Part shown: one piece after another, positions 8,846-18,528 of the stretch
How the letters are laid out: every line of letters starts with the position of its first letter
Numbering within the stretch: position 1 is the stretch's first letter
Assembly: GCF_037948395.1 (NCBI RefSeq)
Contig: NZ_CP149940.1
Coordinates: 1,240,001-1,304,000, forward strand
Reading direction: 5' to 3'
DNA: 64,000 nt
DNA from: Serratia nevei
GTDB taxonomy: Bacteria; Pseudomonadota; Gammaproteobacteria; Enterobacterales; Enterobacteriaceae
Program-made: the position numbers and the translations under genes
The notes under the pieces: model-generated
Database searches by the model: none
What the model saw: only the letters and a program-made list of their open reading frames with translations
What the model was told of the DNA's origin: nothing

Positions 8846-9484
8846 ATGTTTCATCGATTAGGTTTACACCGGCATCACCACCATCATGAATGCGAAGAGG
8901 GCCGCCGTCATCGCGGTGGGCGCCATCACTTCGGCGGCGAAGGCGAAGAGCACGGCCGGGGTGGGCGCGGCGGCCGGGGCGGGCGTCACCGTCTGTTCGA
9001 GCACGGCGATCTGCGTCTGGTACTGCTGGCGCTGGTGGCGCGCAAGCCCAGCCACGGCTATGAGCTGATCAAGGCGATTGAGGAGGCGTCATCCGGCCTG
9101 TACGTGCCGAGCCCGGGGGTGATTTACCCCACGCTGACGCTGCTGGAAGAGCAGGATTTCCTTGAGCCGCTCACCACCGGCAACGGCCGCAAAAGCTACC
9201 GCATCACCGCCGCGGGCGAGGGCGAGCTGCAAAAGCATCAACAGGTGGTTGACGTCATTCTGGCGCGTCTGGCGGGCGCCGGCCGCGAGCATCATCGGCA
9301 CGGCAATCTGGCGGAAGGCATCTACGACGCCATGAACCGCCTGCGCAGCCTGCTGCGCGGCAACGTGATGCGCGCCGATCTCACGCCGCAGCAGGTGGAG
9401 CGCATCAACGCCGCGTTGCTGACCGCCGTGGCGGCGATCGAAAGCGAAATGCATATTCAACCCACGCAGCAGGAGAAGAACTGA
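8846..9484 (+). CDS. PadR-family transcriptional regulator with His/Gly/Arg-rich N-terminus (YqjI-like)
   Basis: A 212-residue repressor candidate. Residues 1 to about 50 are rich in His, Gly, Arg and Glu, with the run HRHHHHHECEEGRRH and Gly-Arg-Gly repeats. The PadR winged helix then starts at LFEHGDLRLVLLALV, with the family signature HGYELIKAIEE and SPGVIYPTLTLLEEQ. The C-terminal helix for dimerisation is predicted after about 130. E. coli YqjI, a nickel-sensing PadR protein, has the same layout, so metal sensing is plausible but only inferred. The start has GAGG nine bases upstream; an upstream in-frame ATG at 8813 lacks an RBS. It overlaps the next gene by one base (TGATG). Confidence 0.88.
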   Translation: MFHRLGLHRHHHHHECEEGRRHRGGRHHFGGEGEEHGRGGRGGRGGRHRLFEHGDLRLVLLALVARKPSHGYELIKAIEEASSGLYVPSPGVIYPTLTLLEEQDFLEPLTTGNGRKSYRITAAGEGELQKHQQVVDVILARLAGAGREHHRHGNLAEGIYDAMNRLRSLLRGNVMRADLTPQQVERINAALLTAVAAIESEMHIQPTQQEKN

Positions 9485-9783
9485 TGCCCGGCCACCGTTT
9501 TACTATTACCGTTGAAGCCCTGAGCGATCGCCAGGGCAATCCCGTCGAGAAAGCGCCGCTGAGTTTTGAAGTGACCAACCACGACGATATTCTCGATATC
9601 GTCGAACGCATCCGGGCGCGTGACGATCTGAACTTCGGCCCCGAGCAGAGCGCGGCCTTCGCCGTAGGCTTGAAGCTGTTCTCCGAAGTGATGATCGAAA
9701 ACCGCAAACACCCGGTGTTCGCTCCGCTGCGCGATGCGTTTAAAGAATTTATGGTCGGATTGAAGAAGGGGCCGGCGGCGTAA
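9484..9783 (+). CDS. DUF3861 family protein
   Basis: A 99-residue soluble protein of the DUF3861 family; function unknown. It begins with a strand-rich part (RFTITVEALSDRQGN) and continues in helices, with a conserved-looking motif SFEVTNHDDILDIVERI. There is no signal peptide, membrane segment or metal-ligand cluster. Its ATG overlaps the stop of the PadR gene, so the two are translationally coupled and this protein is presumably under the same operator. It may be the repressor's only local target. Confidence 0.85.
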   Translation: MPGHRFTITVEALSDRQGNPVEKAPLSFEVTNHDDILDIVERIRARDDLNFGPEQSAAFAVGLKLFSEVMIENRKHPVFAPLRDAFKEFMVGLKKGPAA

Positions 9784-9784
9784 A

Positions 9785-9802
9785 GGCGCGGCAAACCGCG
9801 CC
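9785..9802. terminator. Hairpin between convergent DUF3861 gene and kdpE
   Basis: A perfect 7-bp stem GGCGCGG/CCGCGCC with loop CAAA directly follows the DUF3861 stop and faces the end of kdpE. There is no T-run, so it may act mainly as a 3'-end stabiliser. Confidence 0.45.
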
Positions 9803-9810
9803 CTCCGGGG

Positions 9811-10500
9811 TTAAGGCATGAAGCGATAGCCGACGCCGGTTTCGGTCAGCAGGTGTTTGGGCCGGGCCGGATCGGCTTCGAGCTTCTGCCGCAGGTGGCC
9901 CATGTAGATGCGCAGATAGTGGCTGTGCTCCACGTAGTTCGGCCCCCAGACGTGGCTCAACAGTTGGCGTTGGGTGATCACTTTGCCGGCGTTGGCCAGC
10001 AGCTCCGCCAACAGGCGAAACTCGATCGGCGTCAGATGCAGATCTTCGTCGTTGCGCAGTACCCGGCGATTCACCAGATCGACGGTGATTTCCGAAAAGC
10101 TTATCAGCGGGCTTTCCTGTTGGCTGGCGGAGTGGCGACGCAGTGCGACCCGTACCCGCGCCAGCAGCTCGCCGATGCCGAACGGTTTGCTGAGGTAGTC
10201 GTCGGCGCCGGCGTCCAGCGCGGCGATTTTGTCCTCTTCGGCGTTGCGCGCCGACAGCACGATCACCGGAATGGCGCTCCACTGCCGCAGATCGCGGATG
10301 TAGCTCAGCCCGTCGCCGTCCGGCAAGCCCAAATCAAGAATGATCAGATCCGGTTTGCGCGTGCCGGCTTCAATCAACCCACGCTGCAGCGTTTCACTTT
10401 CAAATACCCGCAGGCCTTCGCTCTCCAGTGCGGTGCGCACGAAGCGGCGGATCTCTTTTTCATCTTCAACAATCAGAATGTTGGTTGGCGTTATGCTCAC
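9811..10500 (-). CDS. kdpE: KdpE response regulator
   Basis: A 229-residue OmpR/PhoB-type activator of kdpFABC. The receiver domain (about 5-120) has the acidic pair in VEDE, the phosphoacceptor Asp56 in ILDLGLPDGDG and the KPFGIGEL lysine loop. The C-terminal winged helix includes LTPIEFRLLAELLANAGKV and YLRIYMGHLRQKLE. The start is taken as GTG, with AGGGGAAAC upstream, because KdpE homologues begin there; the open frame continues into the end of kdpD out of register. It starts 16 bp after the kdpD stop. Confidence 0.95.
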   Translation of the reverse strand: MSITPTNILIVEDEKEIRRFVRTALESEGLRVFESETLQRGLIEAGTRKPDLIILDLGLPDGDGLSYIRDLRQWSAIPVIVLSARNAEEDKIAALDAGADDYLSKPFGIGELLARVRVALRRHSASQQESPLISFSEITVDLVNRRVLRNDEDLHLTPIEFRLLAELLANAGKVITQRQLLSHVWGPNYVEHSHYLRIYMGHLRQKLEADPARPKHLLTETGVGYRFMP

Positions 10501-10516
10501 GTTTCCCCTGCGTTGA

Positions 10517-13213
10517 TTACAGATCGAAGGCGTCGCCGTCGATCTCGGGCGGTTTTTCCAGCGGCAGCACGAAGCGGAAGCTGGCGCCGCCGTTGGCGCC
10601 GTTTTCCGCCCAGATGCGGCCATCATGCACTTCAATAATGGCACGGCAAATCGCTAACCCCAAGCCGACGCCGGGGATTGCCGACTCTTTATTGCCGCGT
10701 GAAAACTTGTCGAAAATCAGCTGCCGCTGATCGGCGGGGATGCCGGGGCCGTTATCCCAGACCTCGACTTCCAGCCACTCGGGCAGCGTGCGGGCGCGAA
10801 TGCCGATGGTGGCCTCGGCGCCGGCGTATTTATTGGCGTTTTCCAACAGGTTGGTGAACACCCGCTCCAGCAGGCTGCCGTCGCAGTTGACCAGGATCTG
10901 TTCCGGCGGCAGTTCGACCACGATAGGATGCTGGCTGAGCAGCGGCTCCAGCATGTGCAGCGAGGCGCCGACGATTTCTTCCAGCGACTGCCACTCTTTG
11001 CGCAGGCTGAAACCGCCGGACTGGATGCGCGCCATATCCAGCAGGTTGTTCACCAGCCGGGTGGTGCTCAGCACCTGCTGGCGGATCTGGCTGGCCTGGG
11101 TGGCGTGATTGGAGCCTTCGGCCGCCAGATCCAGCGTGAGAATTTCCGCCTGGCCGAACAGCACGGTCAGCGGCGTGCGCAGATCGTGCGACAGCGCCGC
11201 CAGCAACGAGTTGCGCAGCTGTTCGCGCTCGGCGTCCAGCTTGGCTTCTTCGGCGCTGCGCGCCAGGTGCAGCCGCTCCAGCGCGCTGGCGATCAGCACC
11301 GCGAAGGTCTGCAGCAGCCGCTGCTGTTCCGGCACCATCAGCTGGCGCAGGTTGTTGGGTTCGATCGCCAGCAGGCCGAAGGTCTGCTTGGGGGTATTGA
11401 GCGGCAGCAGCTGGTAAGGCACGCCGGGCAGGGTGTCGGTGCCGGCGCCGGCCGGCAGGCCTTTGTCGAAGCTCCAGCGTGCGATGGCCTCGTCTACCGA
11501 CAGCAGCCCACCTTCCTCGCCGACCATCTGTTGCAGGCGGCCGTCTTCCTGCGGCAGCAGCAGCACGGTTTTCGCCTGGAAACTGCTGGAGAGGAAGTGG
11601 CGGCTGGTGTTGGCGATGTCGGCCACGGTCAGCGCGCGGCTCAGCCCGCGCGACATTTCGTACAGGTGGCGCGCCCGCTGCTCGCGGTAGCGCGCCACCC
11701 GGGCCTGATAACGCACCCCGGCGGTCAGGTTGCCGATGATGATGCCGACGGCGAGCATCACGCCGAAGGTCAGCAGATACTGCATGTCGCTGACGGCGAA
11801 CGACCATTCGGGCTGGACGAAGAACAGATCGAAACTGGCGACGTTGATCACCGCCGCCAGCACCGACGGCCAGCGGCCGAAGAACAGCGCGACGATCGCC
11901 ACGCCGAGCAGATAGACCATCACCAGGTTGGCCTGATCGAAGCCCGGCAGCAGCCACTGCGAGAGCAGGGTAATCAGCGCACACAGCGCCACCGCGACCA
12001 CGCAACCGCGCAGCTGCATGCGCCATTTATCATTGAAGCTGCGGCCGTCGTGCTCCTTGCCCGGCGGCGGTTGTGCGGTGTCGCTCTCCAGCGCCACGAT
12101 CACCAGATCGAGATCCGGGCCCAGCCGGCCGAGGCGATCGGCGAAGCTGCCGCGCAGCTTCCAGCGCTGCTCGCTGCGGCGGCCGATGATGATTTTGCCG
12201 AGGTTATGCTCGCGGGCATAGCGCAGCACCGCGCGCTCTTCGGACGGATCGGCCAGCGTGGCGGTTTCTGCCCCCAGTTCCTGCGCCAGCCGCAGCGCGC
12301 GCAGAATGGCGCGGCGCTGGTTTTCCGGCAGCCGGTGCAGCTTGGGGGTTTCCACATAGACCGCATGCCAGTGGCAGCCGAGCCGCGCCGCCAGCCGGGC
12401 GGCGATGCGCACCAGCTTTTCGTTGCCGCTGTTGTGGCCGACGCACAGCAGAATGCTGTCGCGGGTGTGCCACACTTTCTCGCGCCCCTGGGTGTCGCGA
12501 AACTCGCGCATCTGGTCATCGACCCGATCGGCGGTGCGGCGCAGCGCCAGCTCGCGCAGGGCGATCAGGTTGCCTTTGCGGAAGAAGTGCTCGATGGCGC
12601 GCTCGGCCTGGCCGGGAATATACACTTTGCCTTCGTGCAGCCGCCGGCGCAGATCGTCCGGTGGCAGATCGACCAGCACCACTTCGCTGGCCTCGTCAAA
12701 CACGTGGTCGGGCACCGTTTCACGCACCCGCACGCCGGTCACGCCGCCCACTACGTCGTTCAGGCTTTCCAGATGCTGTACGTTGACGGTTGTCAGCACG
12801 TCGATGCCGGCATCCAGCAGCTCTTCCACATCCTGCCAGCGTTTGGGGTGGCGCGAACCGTGAGCGTTGCTGTGCGCCAGTTCATCCATCAGCACCAGCG
12901 CCGGGTGGCGCGCCAGCGCGGCGTCGAGATCGAATTCATGCACCAGCCGGCCGCGATGCTGGATGCGTTTTTGCGGCAGCAGCGTCAGGCCGTCGAGCAG
13001 GGCGGCGGTCTCGCTGCGGCCGTGGGTTTCCACCACGCCGACCAGCACGTCCAGCCCCTGAGCGCGCAAACGCTGGGCCTCCTGCAGCATGGCGTAGGTT
13101 TTGCCGACGCCGGCGCAGGCGCCGAAGAATACTTTCAATCGGCCGCGCGGTTTTTCATTGGCCATCGCCAGCAGGCTATCGGGATCGGGGCGCTGCTGCT
13201 CTTCTTCGACCAT
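10517..13213 (-). CDS. kdpD: KdpD sensor histidine kinase
   Basis: An 898-residue turgor/potassium sensor. The N-terminal KdpD domain has a Walker A motif GACAGVGKT at 31-39 and the LMDELAHSN segment near 108. A USP-like domain spans about 250-375. Four membrane helices lie between about 402 and 500, then a GAF-like region. The dimerisation domain carries phosphoacceptor His676 (ALSHDLRTPL), and the ATPase part has NLLENANKYA and GVGLGLAI. The ATG is chosen because AAGGAA lies seven bases upstream; the frame is open seven codons further. It is separated from kdpC by a palindrome with a T-run. Confidence 0.95.
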   Translation of the reverse strand: MVEEEQQRPDPDSLLAMANEKPRGRLKVFFGACAGVGKTYAMLQEAQRLRAQGLDVLVGVVETHGRSETAALLDGLTLLPQKRIQHRGRLVHEFDLDAALARHPALVLMDELAHSNAHGSRHPKRWQDVEELLDAGIDVLTTVNVQHLESLNDVVGGVTGVRVRETVPDHVFDEASEVVLVDLPPDDLRRRLHEGKVYIPGQAERAIEHFFRKGNLIALRELALRRTADRVDDQMREFRDTQGREKVWHTRDSILLCVGHNSGNEKLVRIAARLAARLGCHWHAVYVETPKLHRLPENQRRAILRALRLAQELGAETATLADPSEERAVLRYAREHNLGKIIIGRRSEQRWKLRGSFADRLGRLGPDLDLVIVALESDTAQPPPGKEHDGRSFNDKWRMQLRGCVVAVALCALITLLSQWLLPGFDQANLVMVYLLGVAIVALFFGRWPSVLAAVINVASFDLFFVQPEWSFAVSDMQYLLTFGVMLAVGIIIGNLTAGVRYQARVARYREQRARHLYEMSRGLSRALTVADIANTSRHFLSSSFQAKTVLLLPQEDGRLQQMVGEEGGLLSVDEAIARWSFDKGLPAGAGTDTLPGVPYQLLPLNTPKQTFGLLAIEPNNLRQLMVPEQQRLLQTFAVLIASALERLHLARSAEEAKLDAEREQLRNSLLAALSHDLRTPLTVLFGQAEILTLDLAAEGSNHATQASQIRQQVLSTTRLVNNLLDMARIQSGGFSLRKEWQSLEEIVGASLHMLEPLLSQHPIVVELPPEQILVNCDGSLLERVFTNLLENANKYAGAEATIGIRARTLPEWLEVEVWDNGPGIPADQRQLIFDKFSRGNKESAIPGVGLGLAICRAIIEVHDGRIWAENGANGGASFRFVLPLEKPPEIDGDAFDL

Positions 13214-13242
13214 GACAATTCCTTGTGTTACCAAGCAAAAAG

Positions 13243-13262
13243 GGGTTCGGCATGCCGAACCC
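13243..13262 (-). terminator. Palindrome with T-run between kdpC and kdpD (possible attenuator)
   Basis: A perfect 20-bp palindrome, GGGTTCGGCATGCCGAACCC, is followed on the minus strand by CCTTTTTG. It has the form of an intrinsic terminator inside the operon and could lower kdpDE expression relative to kdpFABC. Confidence 0.55.
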
Positions 13263-13286
13263 TATCACTATGCTGAATACGGCGCG

Positions 13287-13856
13287 TTACTTCAACGCAT
13301 CCAGCGCGAGGTTCAGCTTCAGTACGTTCACCACCGATTCCCCCATGAAGTTGGGCGTGGCCCGATCGGTGTTGTCTTCGATCAGTTTGGCGATCTGTTC
13401 CGGCGGCAGATGCCGCGCCGCCGCGACTCGTGCCAGCTGATACTGTGCGGCGGCGATCGAGATCTGCGGATCCAACCCGCTGCCGGAGGCGGTCAGCAGA
13501 TCGACCGGGATCGGGCCGCTCATCGCAGGGTTGGCCTGGCGCAGCTGCGCTGCGCGCTCGGCGATAGCCTTATCCAACGTCGGGTTGGTGGCCGCCAGGT
13601 TGCTGCCGGCAGAGGCCAGTGGATTATAGGCCGAATCGCCGGTGGCCGATGGGCGGCCCCAGAAATAGTCGGGGCGCGTGAAGTTCTGGCCGATCAGCGC
13701 GGAGCCGACCGCCTTGTCGCCCCGGTACAGCAGCGAACCGTTGGCCGCACCCGGAAACAGCAGCTGCGCCAGCCCGGTGGTCAGCAGCGGATAGGCGATG
13801 CCGGTGATCAGCGTCAGCAGGATCAGCATCACCAGCGCAGGTCGTAAATAAGTCAT
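13287..13856 (-). CDS. kdpC: KdpC potassium-transporting ATPase subunit C
   Basis: A 189-residue subunit anchored by one N-terminal membrane helix (about 8-28, LVMLILLTLITGIAYPLL). The periplasmic body has the family motif SALIGQNFTRPDYFWGRPSA and ends LNLALDALK. It assists nucleotide binding by KdpB and assembles the KdpFABC complex. The start at MTYLRPAL has GAGGGAA eight bases upstream and matches E. coli KdpC in length; ATGs two and five codons upstream are less well placed. It follows kdpB by 18 bp. Confidence 0.95.
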   Translation of the reverse strand: MTYLRPALVMLILLTLITGIAYPLLTTGLAQLLFPGAANGSLLYRGDKAVGSALIGQNFTRPDYFWGRPSATGDSAYNPLASAGSNLAATNPTLDKAIAERAAQLRQANPAMSGPIPVDLLTASGSGLDPQISIAAAQYQLARVAAARHLPPEQIAKLIEDNTDRATPNFMGESVVNVLKLNLALDALK

Positions 13857-13874
13857 GTTCATTTCCCTCAATGG

Positions 13875-15944
13875 TTAACCGGCGACGTGCAGCGCGACCA
13901 GGATCAGGTCGATCAGTTTGATGCCGACGAACGGCACCAGCAGGCCGCCGACCCCGTACAGCCACAGGTTGCGGCGCAGCAGGGCCGCGGCGCTCATCGG
14001 TTTGTAGCTCACCCCTTTCAGCGCCAGCGGGATCAGGAACACGATCACCAGGGCGTTGAAGATCACCGCCGACATGATGGCGGAGGCCGGGGAATGCAGA
14101 TGCATCACGTTCAGTGCGTTCAGCTGTGGATAGGTGGCCGCGAAGGCCGCCGGAATGATGGCGAAGTATTTGGCCACGTCGTTGGCGATGCTGAAGGTGG
14201 TCAGCGAGCCGCGCGTCATCAGCATCTGTTTGCCGATGTGCACCACTTCGATCAGCTTGGTCGGGTTGGAATCCAGATCGACCATGTTGCCCGCCTCTTT
14301 GGCGGCCTGGGTGCCGGAGTTCATCGCCACCGCCACATCGGCCTGCGCCAGCGCCGGGGCGTCGTTGGTGCCGTCGCCGGTCATCGCCACCAGGCGGCCT
14401 TCCGCCTGGTACTGGCGGATCAGCGCCAGCTTGGCTTCCGGCGTGGCTTCCGACAGGAAGTCGTCCACCCCGGCTTCGGCGGCGATCGCCGCCGCGGTCA
14501 GCGGGTTATCGCCGGTGATCATCACCGTTTTGATGCCCATCTTGCGCAGCTCATTGAAGCGTTCCTTGATGCCGCCCTTGACGATATCCTTCAGCGCCAC
14601 CACGCCCAGCACCCGGGCGCCTTCCGCCACCACCAGCGGTGTACCGCCGGTGCGCGCCACGCTTTCCACCAGATCGTCCACCGCCCGCGGGAAGTGCCCC
14701 TGATTGGATTCGACGTGACGGCGAATGGCATCCACTGCGCCTTTGCGGATCATGCGCTCCTGCACGTTGACGCCGCTCATGCGGGTCTGGGCGGAGAAGG
14801 GCACGAAGGTGGCGTTCAGCGCCTGCAGATCGCGTTCGCGCAGGTTGAATCGCTGTTTGGCCAACACCACGATGCTGCGGCCTTCCGGCGTTTCGTCCGC
14901 CAGTGAGGCCAGTTGCGCGGCATCCGCCAGCTCTTGCTCTTTCACGCCCGGTGCCGGCAGGAACTCCGAAGCCTGGCGGTTGCCCAGCGTGATGGTGCCG
15001 GTTTTATCCAGCAGCAGCACGTCCACGTCGCCGGCGGCTTCCACCGCGCGGCCGCTGGTGGCGATCACGTTGGCGCCGAGCATGCGGCTCATCCCGGCCA
15101 CGCCGATGGCGGACAGCAGGCCACCGATGGTGGTGGGGATCAGACAGACCAGCAGCGCGACCAGCACGGTGATGGTGACCACGCTGCCGCTGCCGGCCGC
15201 TTCCACGCTGTATTGCGAGAACGGGAACAGGGTGGCGGTGGCCAGGACGAACACGATGGTCAGCGCCACCAGCAGGATAGTCAGTGCGATCTCGTTCGGC
15301 GTTTTGCGGCGTTTGGCGCCTTCCACCATGGCGATCATGCGATCGAGGAAGGTTTCCCCCGGGTTGACGCTGCACTGCACCACCAGCCAGTCGGACAGCA
15401 CGCGGGTGCCGCCGGTGACCGAGGAGAAGTCGCCGCCGGACTCGCGGATCACCGGCGCGGATTCACCGGTGATGGCGCTTTCATCTACCGAGGCGCCGCC
15501 TTCCAGCACTTCGCCGTCGCACGGGATGGTGTCGCCGGCTTCCACCAGCACGATATCGCCCTTGCGCAGGCTGTCGGCGGCCACTTTCTCCGTGGCGCCG
15601 TCGCGGCGCGGGCCGGCCAGTTTTTTCGCCCAGCTGGTTTTCTTGGTGCCCTTCAGGCTTTCCGCCTGGGCCTTGCTACGCCCTTCGGCCAGCGCTTCCG
15701 CGAAGTTGGCGAACAGCACGGTGAACCACAGCCACAGGGAGACGCTGCCGGTAAAGGCGGCGGCGCCGTCGGTTTGGCCGGTGAGGATCGCCAGCCAGAT
15801 GGCGGTGGTCAGAATGCTGCCGATATACACCACGAACATCACCGGGTTGCGCCATTGAACGCGAGGGTCCAGTTTTTTCACCGCATCGATCAGCGCGGTG
15901 CGCACCAGGGCCGGTTCAAACAGCGCGCGTTGTTTGCGAGTCAT
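13875..15944 (-). CDS. kdpB: KdpB P-type ATPase catalytic subunit
   Basis: A 689-residue P-type ATPase subunit that energises potassium uptake. The actuator-domain loop TGES falls at 159-162; Ser162 is the residue whose phosphorylation inhibits the E. coli pump. The phosphorylation motif DKTGT has Asp313, and the hinge [20 protein letters not shown] lies near 520. Membrane helices flank these domains, with [10 protein letters not shown] as the unwound intramembrane segment. Length and order fit the family. It lies 26 bp after kdpA. Confidence 0.97.
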   Translation of the reverse strand: MTRKQRALFEPALVRTALIDAVKKLDPRVQWRNPVMFVVYIGSILTTAIWLAILTGQTDGAAAFTGSVSLWLWFTVLFANFAEALAEGRSKAQAESLKGTKKTSWAKKLAGPRRDGATEKVAADSLRKGDIVLVEAGDTIPCDGEVLEGGASVDESAITGESAPVIRESGGDFSSVTGGTRVLSDWLVVQCSVNPGETFLDRMIAMVEGAKRRKTPNEIALTILLVALTIVFVLATATLFPFSQYSVEAAGSGSVVTITVLVALLVCLIPTTIGGLLSAIGVAGMSRMLGANVIATSGRAVEAAGDVDVLLLDKTGTITLGNRQASEFLPAPGVKEQELADAAQLASLADETPEGRSIVVLAKQRFNLRERDLQALNATFVPFSAQTRMSGVNVQERMIRKGAVDAIRRHVESNQGHFPRAVDDLVESVARTGGTPLVVAEGARVLGVVALKDIVKGGIKERFNELRKMGIKTVMITGDNPLTAAAIAAEAGVDDFLSEATPEAKLALIRQYQAEGRLVAMTGDGTNDAPALAQADVAVAMNSGTQAAKEAGNMVDLDSNPTKLIEVVHIGKQMLMTRGSLTTFSIANDVAKYFAIIPAAFAATYPQLNALNVMHLHSPASAIMSAVIFNALVIVFLIPLALKGVSYKPMSAAALLRRNLWLYGVGGLLVPFVGIKLIDLILVALHVAG

Positions 15945-15970
15945 CTCTTATTCTCTCTCTGTGACGTCTG

Positions 15971-17659
15971 TTAGTTTGCCAACCAAAGCTGCAAATGCTC
16001 GGCCACCGGGCCCAGCGCCAGCGCCGGCACGAAGGTCAGCGCGCCCACCAGCAGCACGGTGCCGATCAGCAGGCCGATAAACAGCGGCCCATAGGTCGGC
16101 AGGGTGCCGTTGCCCGCCGGTTGGCGTTGTTTGGCGCTCAGCGAACCGGCGATCGCCAGCACCGGCAGGATCACCCCGAAGCGGCCGACAAACATGGCGA
16201 AGGCCAACAGCAGGTTGTAGAACGGCGTATTGACGCTCAACCCGGCGAAGGCGCTGCCGTTGTTGTTGGCGGCGGAGGACAGGGCGTACAGCACTTCGCT
16301 GAAGCCGTGGGCGCCCGGGTTGAGGATGCCGGCGCGGCCCGCGTCGGTGCCGATGGCCAGCGCGCTGCCCAGCAACACCAGCGTCGGCGTGACCAGGATC
16401 GCCAGCGCGGTCATCTTCATGTCGTAAACGTCGATTTTCTTGCCCAGATATTCCGGGGTGCGGCCGATCATCAGACCGGCGATAAACACCGTCAGCAGCA
16501 CGAACAGCAGCATGCCGTACAGGCCGGAGCCGACGCCGCCGAACACCACCTCACCGATCTGCATCAGCCACATCGGCACCAGGCCACCCAGCGCGGTGAA
16601 AGAGTCGTGCATGGCGTTAACCGCCCCGCAGGACGCGGCGGTGGTCACCACCGAGAACAGGCTGGTGGCAAGAATGCCGAAGCGCGACTCTTTGCCTTCC
16701 ATATTGATGTTGCTGTCGGCGCCCAGTGCGCTCAGGTGCGGGTTGCCCGCCAGTTCGGCGTACATCACCACGACCACCGCCACCACGAAGATCAGCGCCA
16801 TCGCCCAGATCAGCGCATGGCCCTGGCGGTTTTCACCGGCCAACTGGCCGAAGGAGAAGCACAGCGCGCAGGGGATCAGGAAGATGGCCAGCATCTGCAC
16901 GAAGTTGGTCAGCACGGTTGGGTTCTCGAACGGGTGCGCCGAGTTGGCGCCGAAGAAGCCGCCGCCGTTGGTGCCAAGCATCTTGATCGCTTCCTGCGAG
17001 GCCACCGGCCCCATCGGCAGCGTCTGCTGCGCGCCTTCGAGCGTGGTGACGTGCAGGTAAGGCAGGAAGTTTTGCAGCGTGCCCTGGCTGACGAAGAACA
17101 GGGCGATCAGCAGCGCGATTGGCAGCAGCACATACAGCGTGATGCGGAACAGATCGGCCCAGGCGTTGCCGACGGTCTTGCCGGCGCGGCGGGTAAAGGC
17201 GCGGATCAGCGCAAAGGCCACGGCGATGCCGGTGGAGGCGGAGACGAAGTTCTGCACCGCCAGCCCGGCCATCTGGCTGAAATAGCTGAGGGCGCTTTCG
17301 CCGCTGTAGGCCTGCCAGTTGGTGTTGGTGACGAAGCTGACGGCGGTGTTGAGCGCCAGATCCCAGGAGAGGCCCGGGAAGCCTTGCGGGTTGAGCGGCA
17401 GCGAGCCCTGCGTCATCAGCAGGGCGAACAACAGCGCCAGGCCGAGCAGGTTGAACGCCAGGATCGCCAGCGCGTACTGCCACCAGTTCATCTCGGTGGC
17501 GCGGATGCCGCAGGCGCGCCAGACGCCGGCTTCTACCCCGCGCAGCGCAGGCAACGGCTCACCTTCGATCAGGCGCGCCATAAAGCCGCCCAGCGGCCGG
17601 GCTAGCAGCAGAAGCACCAGCAGGAAGCTGGCGATCAGTAAAAAGGCTGAAGCCGCCAT
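15971..17659 (-). CDS. kdpA: KdpA potassium-translocating subunit
   Basis: A 562-residue inner-membrane protein related to K+ channels, with about ten transmembrane helices. Four degenerate selectivity-filter loops are visible, including [31 protein letters not shown] and [14 protein letters not shown]. It supplies the high-affinity K+ pathway in KdpFABC. Its ATG overlaps the kdpF stop by one base (TGATG), so the two are coupled. Confidence 0.97.
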   Translation of the reverse strand: MAASAFLLIASFLLVLLLLARPLGGFMARLIEGEPLPALRGVEAGVWRACGIRATEMNWWQYALAILAFNLLGLALLFALLMTQGSLPLNPQGFPGLSWDLALNTAVSFVTNTNWQAYSGESALSYFSQMAGLAVQNFVSASTGIAVAFALIRAFTRRAGKTVGNAWADLFRITLYVLLPIALLIALFFVSQGTLQNFLPYLHVTTLEGAQQTLPMGPVASQEAIKMLGTNGGGFFGANSAHPFENPTVLTNFVQMLAIFLIPCALCFSFGQLAGENRQGHALIWAMALIFVVAVVVVMYAELAGNPHLSALGADSNINMEGKESRFGILATSLFSVVTTAASCGAVNAMHDSFTALGGLVPMWLMQIGEVVFGGVGSGLYGMLLFVLLTVFIAGLMIGRTPEYLGKKIDVYDMKMTALAILVTPTLVLLGSALAIGTDAGRAGILNPGAHGFSEVLYALSSAANNNGSAFAGLSVNTPFYNLLLAFAMFVGRFGVILPVLAIAGSLSAKQRQPAGNGTLPTYGPLFIGLLIGTVLLVGALTFVPALALGPVAEHLQLWLAN

Positions 17660-17748
17660 CAGAAATCCTCCGCGTTAAACAGGGCGTAGACCAAATAGGC
17701 CAACAGCAGCAGAACCAACAGCGCACCACCAATAACGCTGAAACTCAC
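17659..17748 (-). CDS. kdpF: KdpF small membrane subunit
   Basis: A 29-residue single-helix membrane peptide starting at GTG ([16 protein letters not shown]) and ending YALFNAEDF. It matches E. coli KdpF in length, in the LAYLVYAL segment and in the C-terminal NAE-F. It stabilises the KdpABC complex. An excellent SD, GGAGG, lies six bases before the GTG but sits in a short hairpin. Its stop overlaps the kdpA start. Confidence 0.93.
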   Translation of the reverse strand: MSFSVIGGALLVLLLLAYLVYALFNAEDF

Positions 17749-17751
17749 GGG

Positions 17752-17767
17752 ACACCTCCAGAGGTGT
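17752..17767 (-). promoter_or_regulatory. Hairpin covering the kdpF ribosome binding site
   Basis: On the minus strand ACACCT-CTGG-AGGTGT forms a 6-bp stem with a tetraloop, and the right arm contains part of the SD GGAGG used by kdpF. It may tune translation at the head of the operon. Confidence 0.45.
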
Positions 17768-17830
17768 TGTTTTTGATAGAGGCAGTGTAGGGAGAGGGGT
17801 AGAAAGAAGATGAAAAAATCGCGCGGGTGG

Positions 17831-17852
17831 GTGTAAAAAAAGTATAAAAATG
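17831..17852 (-). promoter_or_regulatory. KdpE operator of kdpFABC
   Basis: On the minus strand CATTTTTATACTTTTTTTAC is followed by ACCCACCCG, nearly the same as the KdpE-binding site I recall from the E. coli kdp promoter. It lies about 85 bp before the kdpF start, with a TACACT -10-like hexamer at 17784-17789. Confidence 0.75.
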
Positions 17853-18177
17853 GCTGAAATTGCAGCGGAAATTCAGCATTTCAACCATCAGGCCGGTGGC
17901 GAGATTGCCCCTGATGGGGGAGGGAGAACGGGCGTAAGCGGGAAATAATAACCACAATGTAACCCGGGGTAAGTTAAAAATTAACCTGGCTGTAACAAAA
18001 TTACGGATCGCTGCGGCGATTAGCGATTTTTTGTGCGATTTAGTGGTCGGATGAGTAGTAAACTTTCATCAAGTGCGCTAAAATTTTGCTCAGTTACCAA
18101 ATTACCGATTGTTCATTTGATACGCCGACGCCGTTTTCCCTGACAAATCAACGGCAGGCGTTTTTAAGGAGGTTCGC
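17853..18177. other. Divergent kdpF-ybfA upstream region
   Basis: This stretch is AT-richer than its neighbours. It holds a TAAAAT -10-like box at 18079-18084 that could drive ybfA, with no good -35. I see no gene. Confidence 0.4.
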
Positions 18178-18387
18178 ATGTCTACTACCTATCACGCTTA
18201 TTCATTGCATCGGATTCTCCTGCGCCGCAGCGCAGTGGTTATCGCGGGCATTTTGGCCCTGCCGGTGATGCTGTTCCGCAGCGACCGCGGGCGTTTTTAC
18301 AGCTACCTGCACCGCGTCTGGTCAAAAACCAGCGATAAGCCGGTCTGGCTGCAGCAGGCGGAATTGGCGTCCTGCGATTTCTACTGA
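18178..18387 (+). CDS. ybfA: YbfA family small membrane protein
   Basis: A 69-residue protein of the YbfA family. One hydrophobic segment (about 19-35, [15 protein letters not shown]) is followed by the conserved tail [19 protein letters not shown] and QAE, ending DFY as in E. coli YbfA. Function is unknown. The RBS AAGGAGG is strong. It is divergent from kdpF, the same neighbourhood as in E. coli, and has its own terminator. Confidence 0.92.
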   Translation: MSTTYHAYSLHRILLRRSAVVIAGILALPVMLFRSDRGRFYSYLHRVWSKTSDKPVWLQQAELASCDFY

Positions 18388-18405
18388 GCCACTGCTGATT
18401 CACGA

Positions 18406-18436
18406 AAAACCCTCGCCCTGCGGCGGGGGTTTTTTT
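18406..18436 (+). terminator. ybfA terminator
   Basis: A GC-rich stem (CCCTCGCC pairing with GGCGGGGG, one G-T pair, 4-nt loop) is followed by seven Ts. Confidence 0.85.
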
Positions 18437-18528
18437 ATGCCTCTGGCCGCCCCTATCAAGCGCAAGGTCGTATTCGGCAAGCCATTCTTCTACACTTTCC
18501 TCATCGGCCAACAACACGGGAGAGCGGT

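Noticed and set aside
10928..13276. 782-codon open frame on the plus strand opposite kdpD
   Set aside because: Shadow of kdpD caused by GC-rich codon bias; composition is Gln/Arg/His-rich and no family motif is visible.
18239..18517. Minus-strand frame beginning with an acidic stretch (LLADEESVEEWLAEYDL)
   Set aside because: Looks protein-like at first but runs through the ybfA terminator into antisense of ybfA, has no RBS and uses rare codons.
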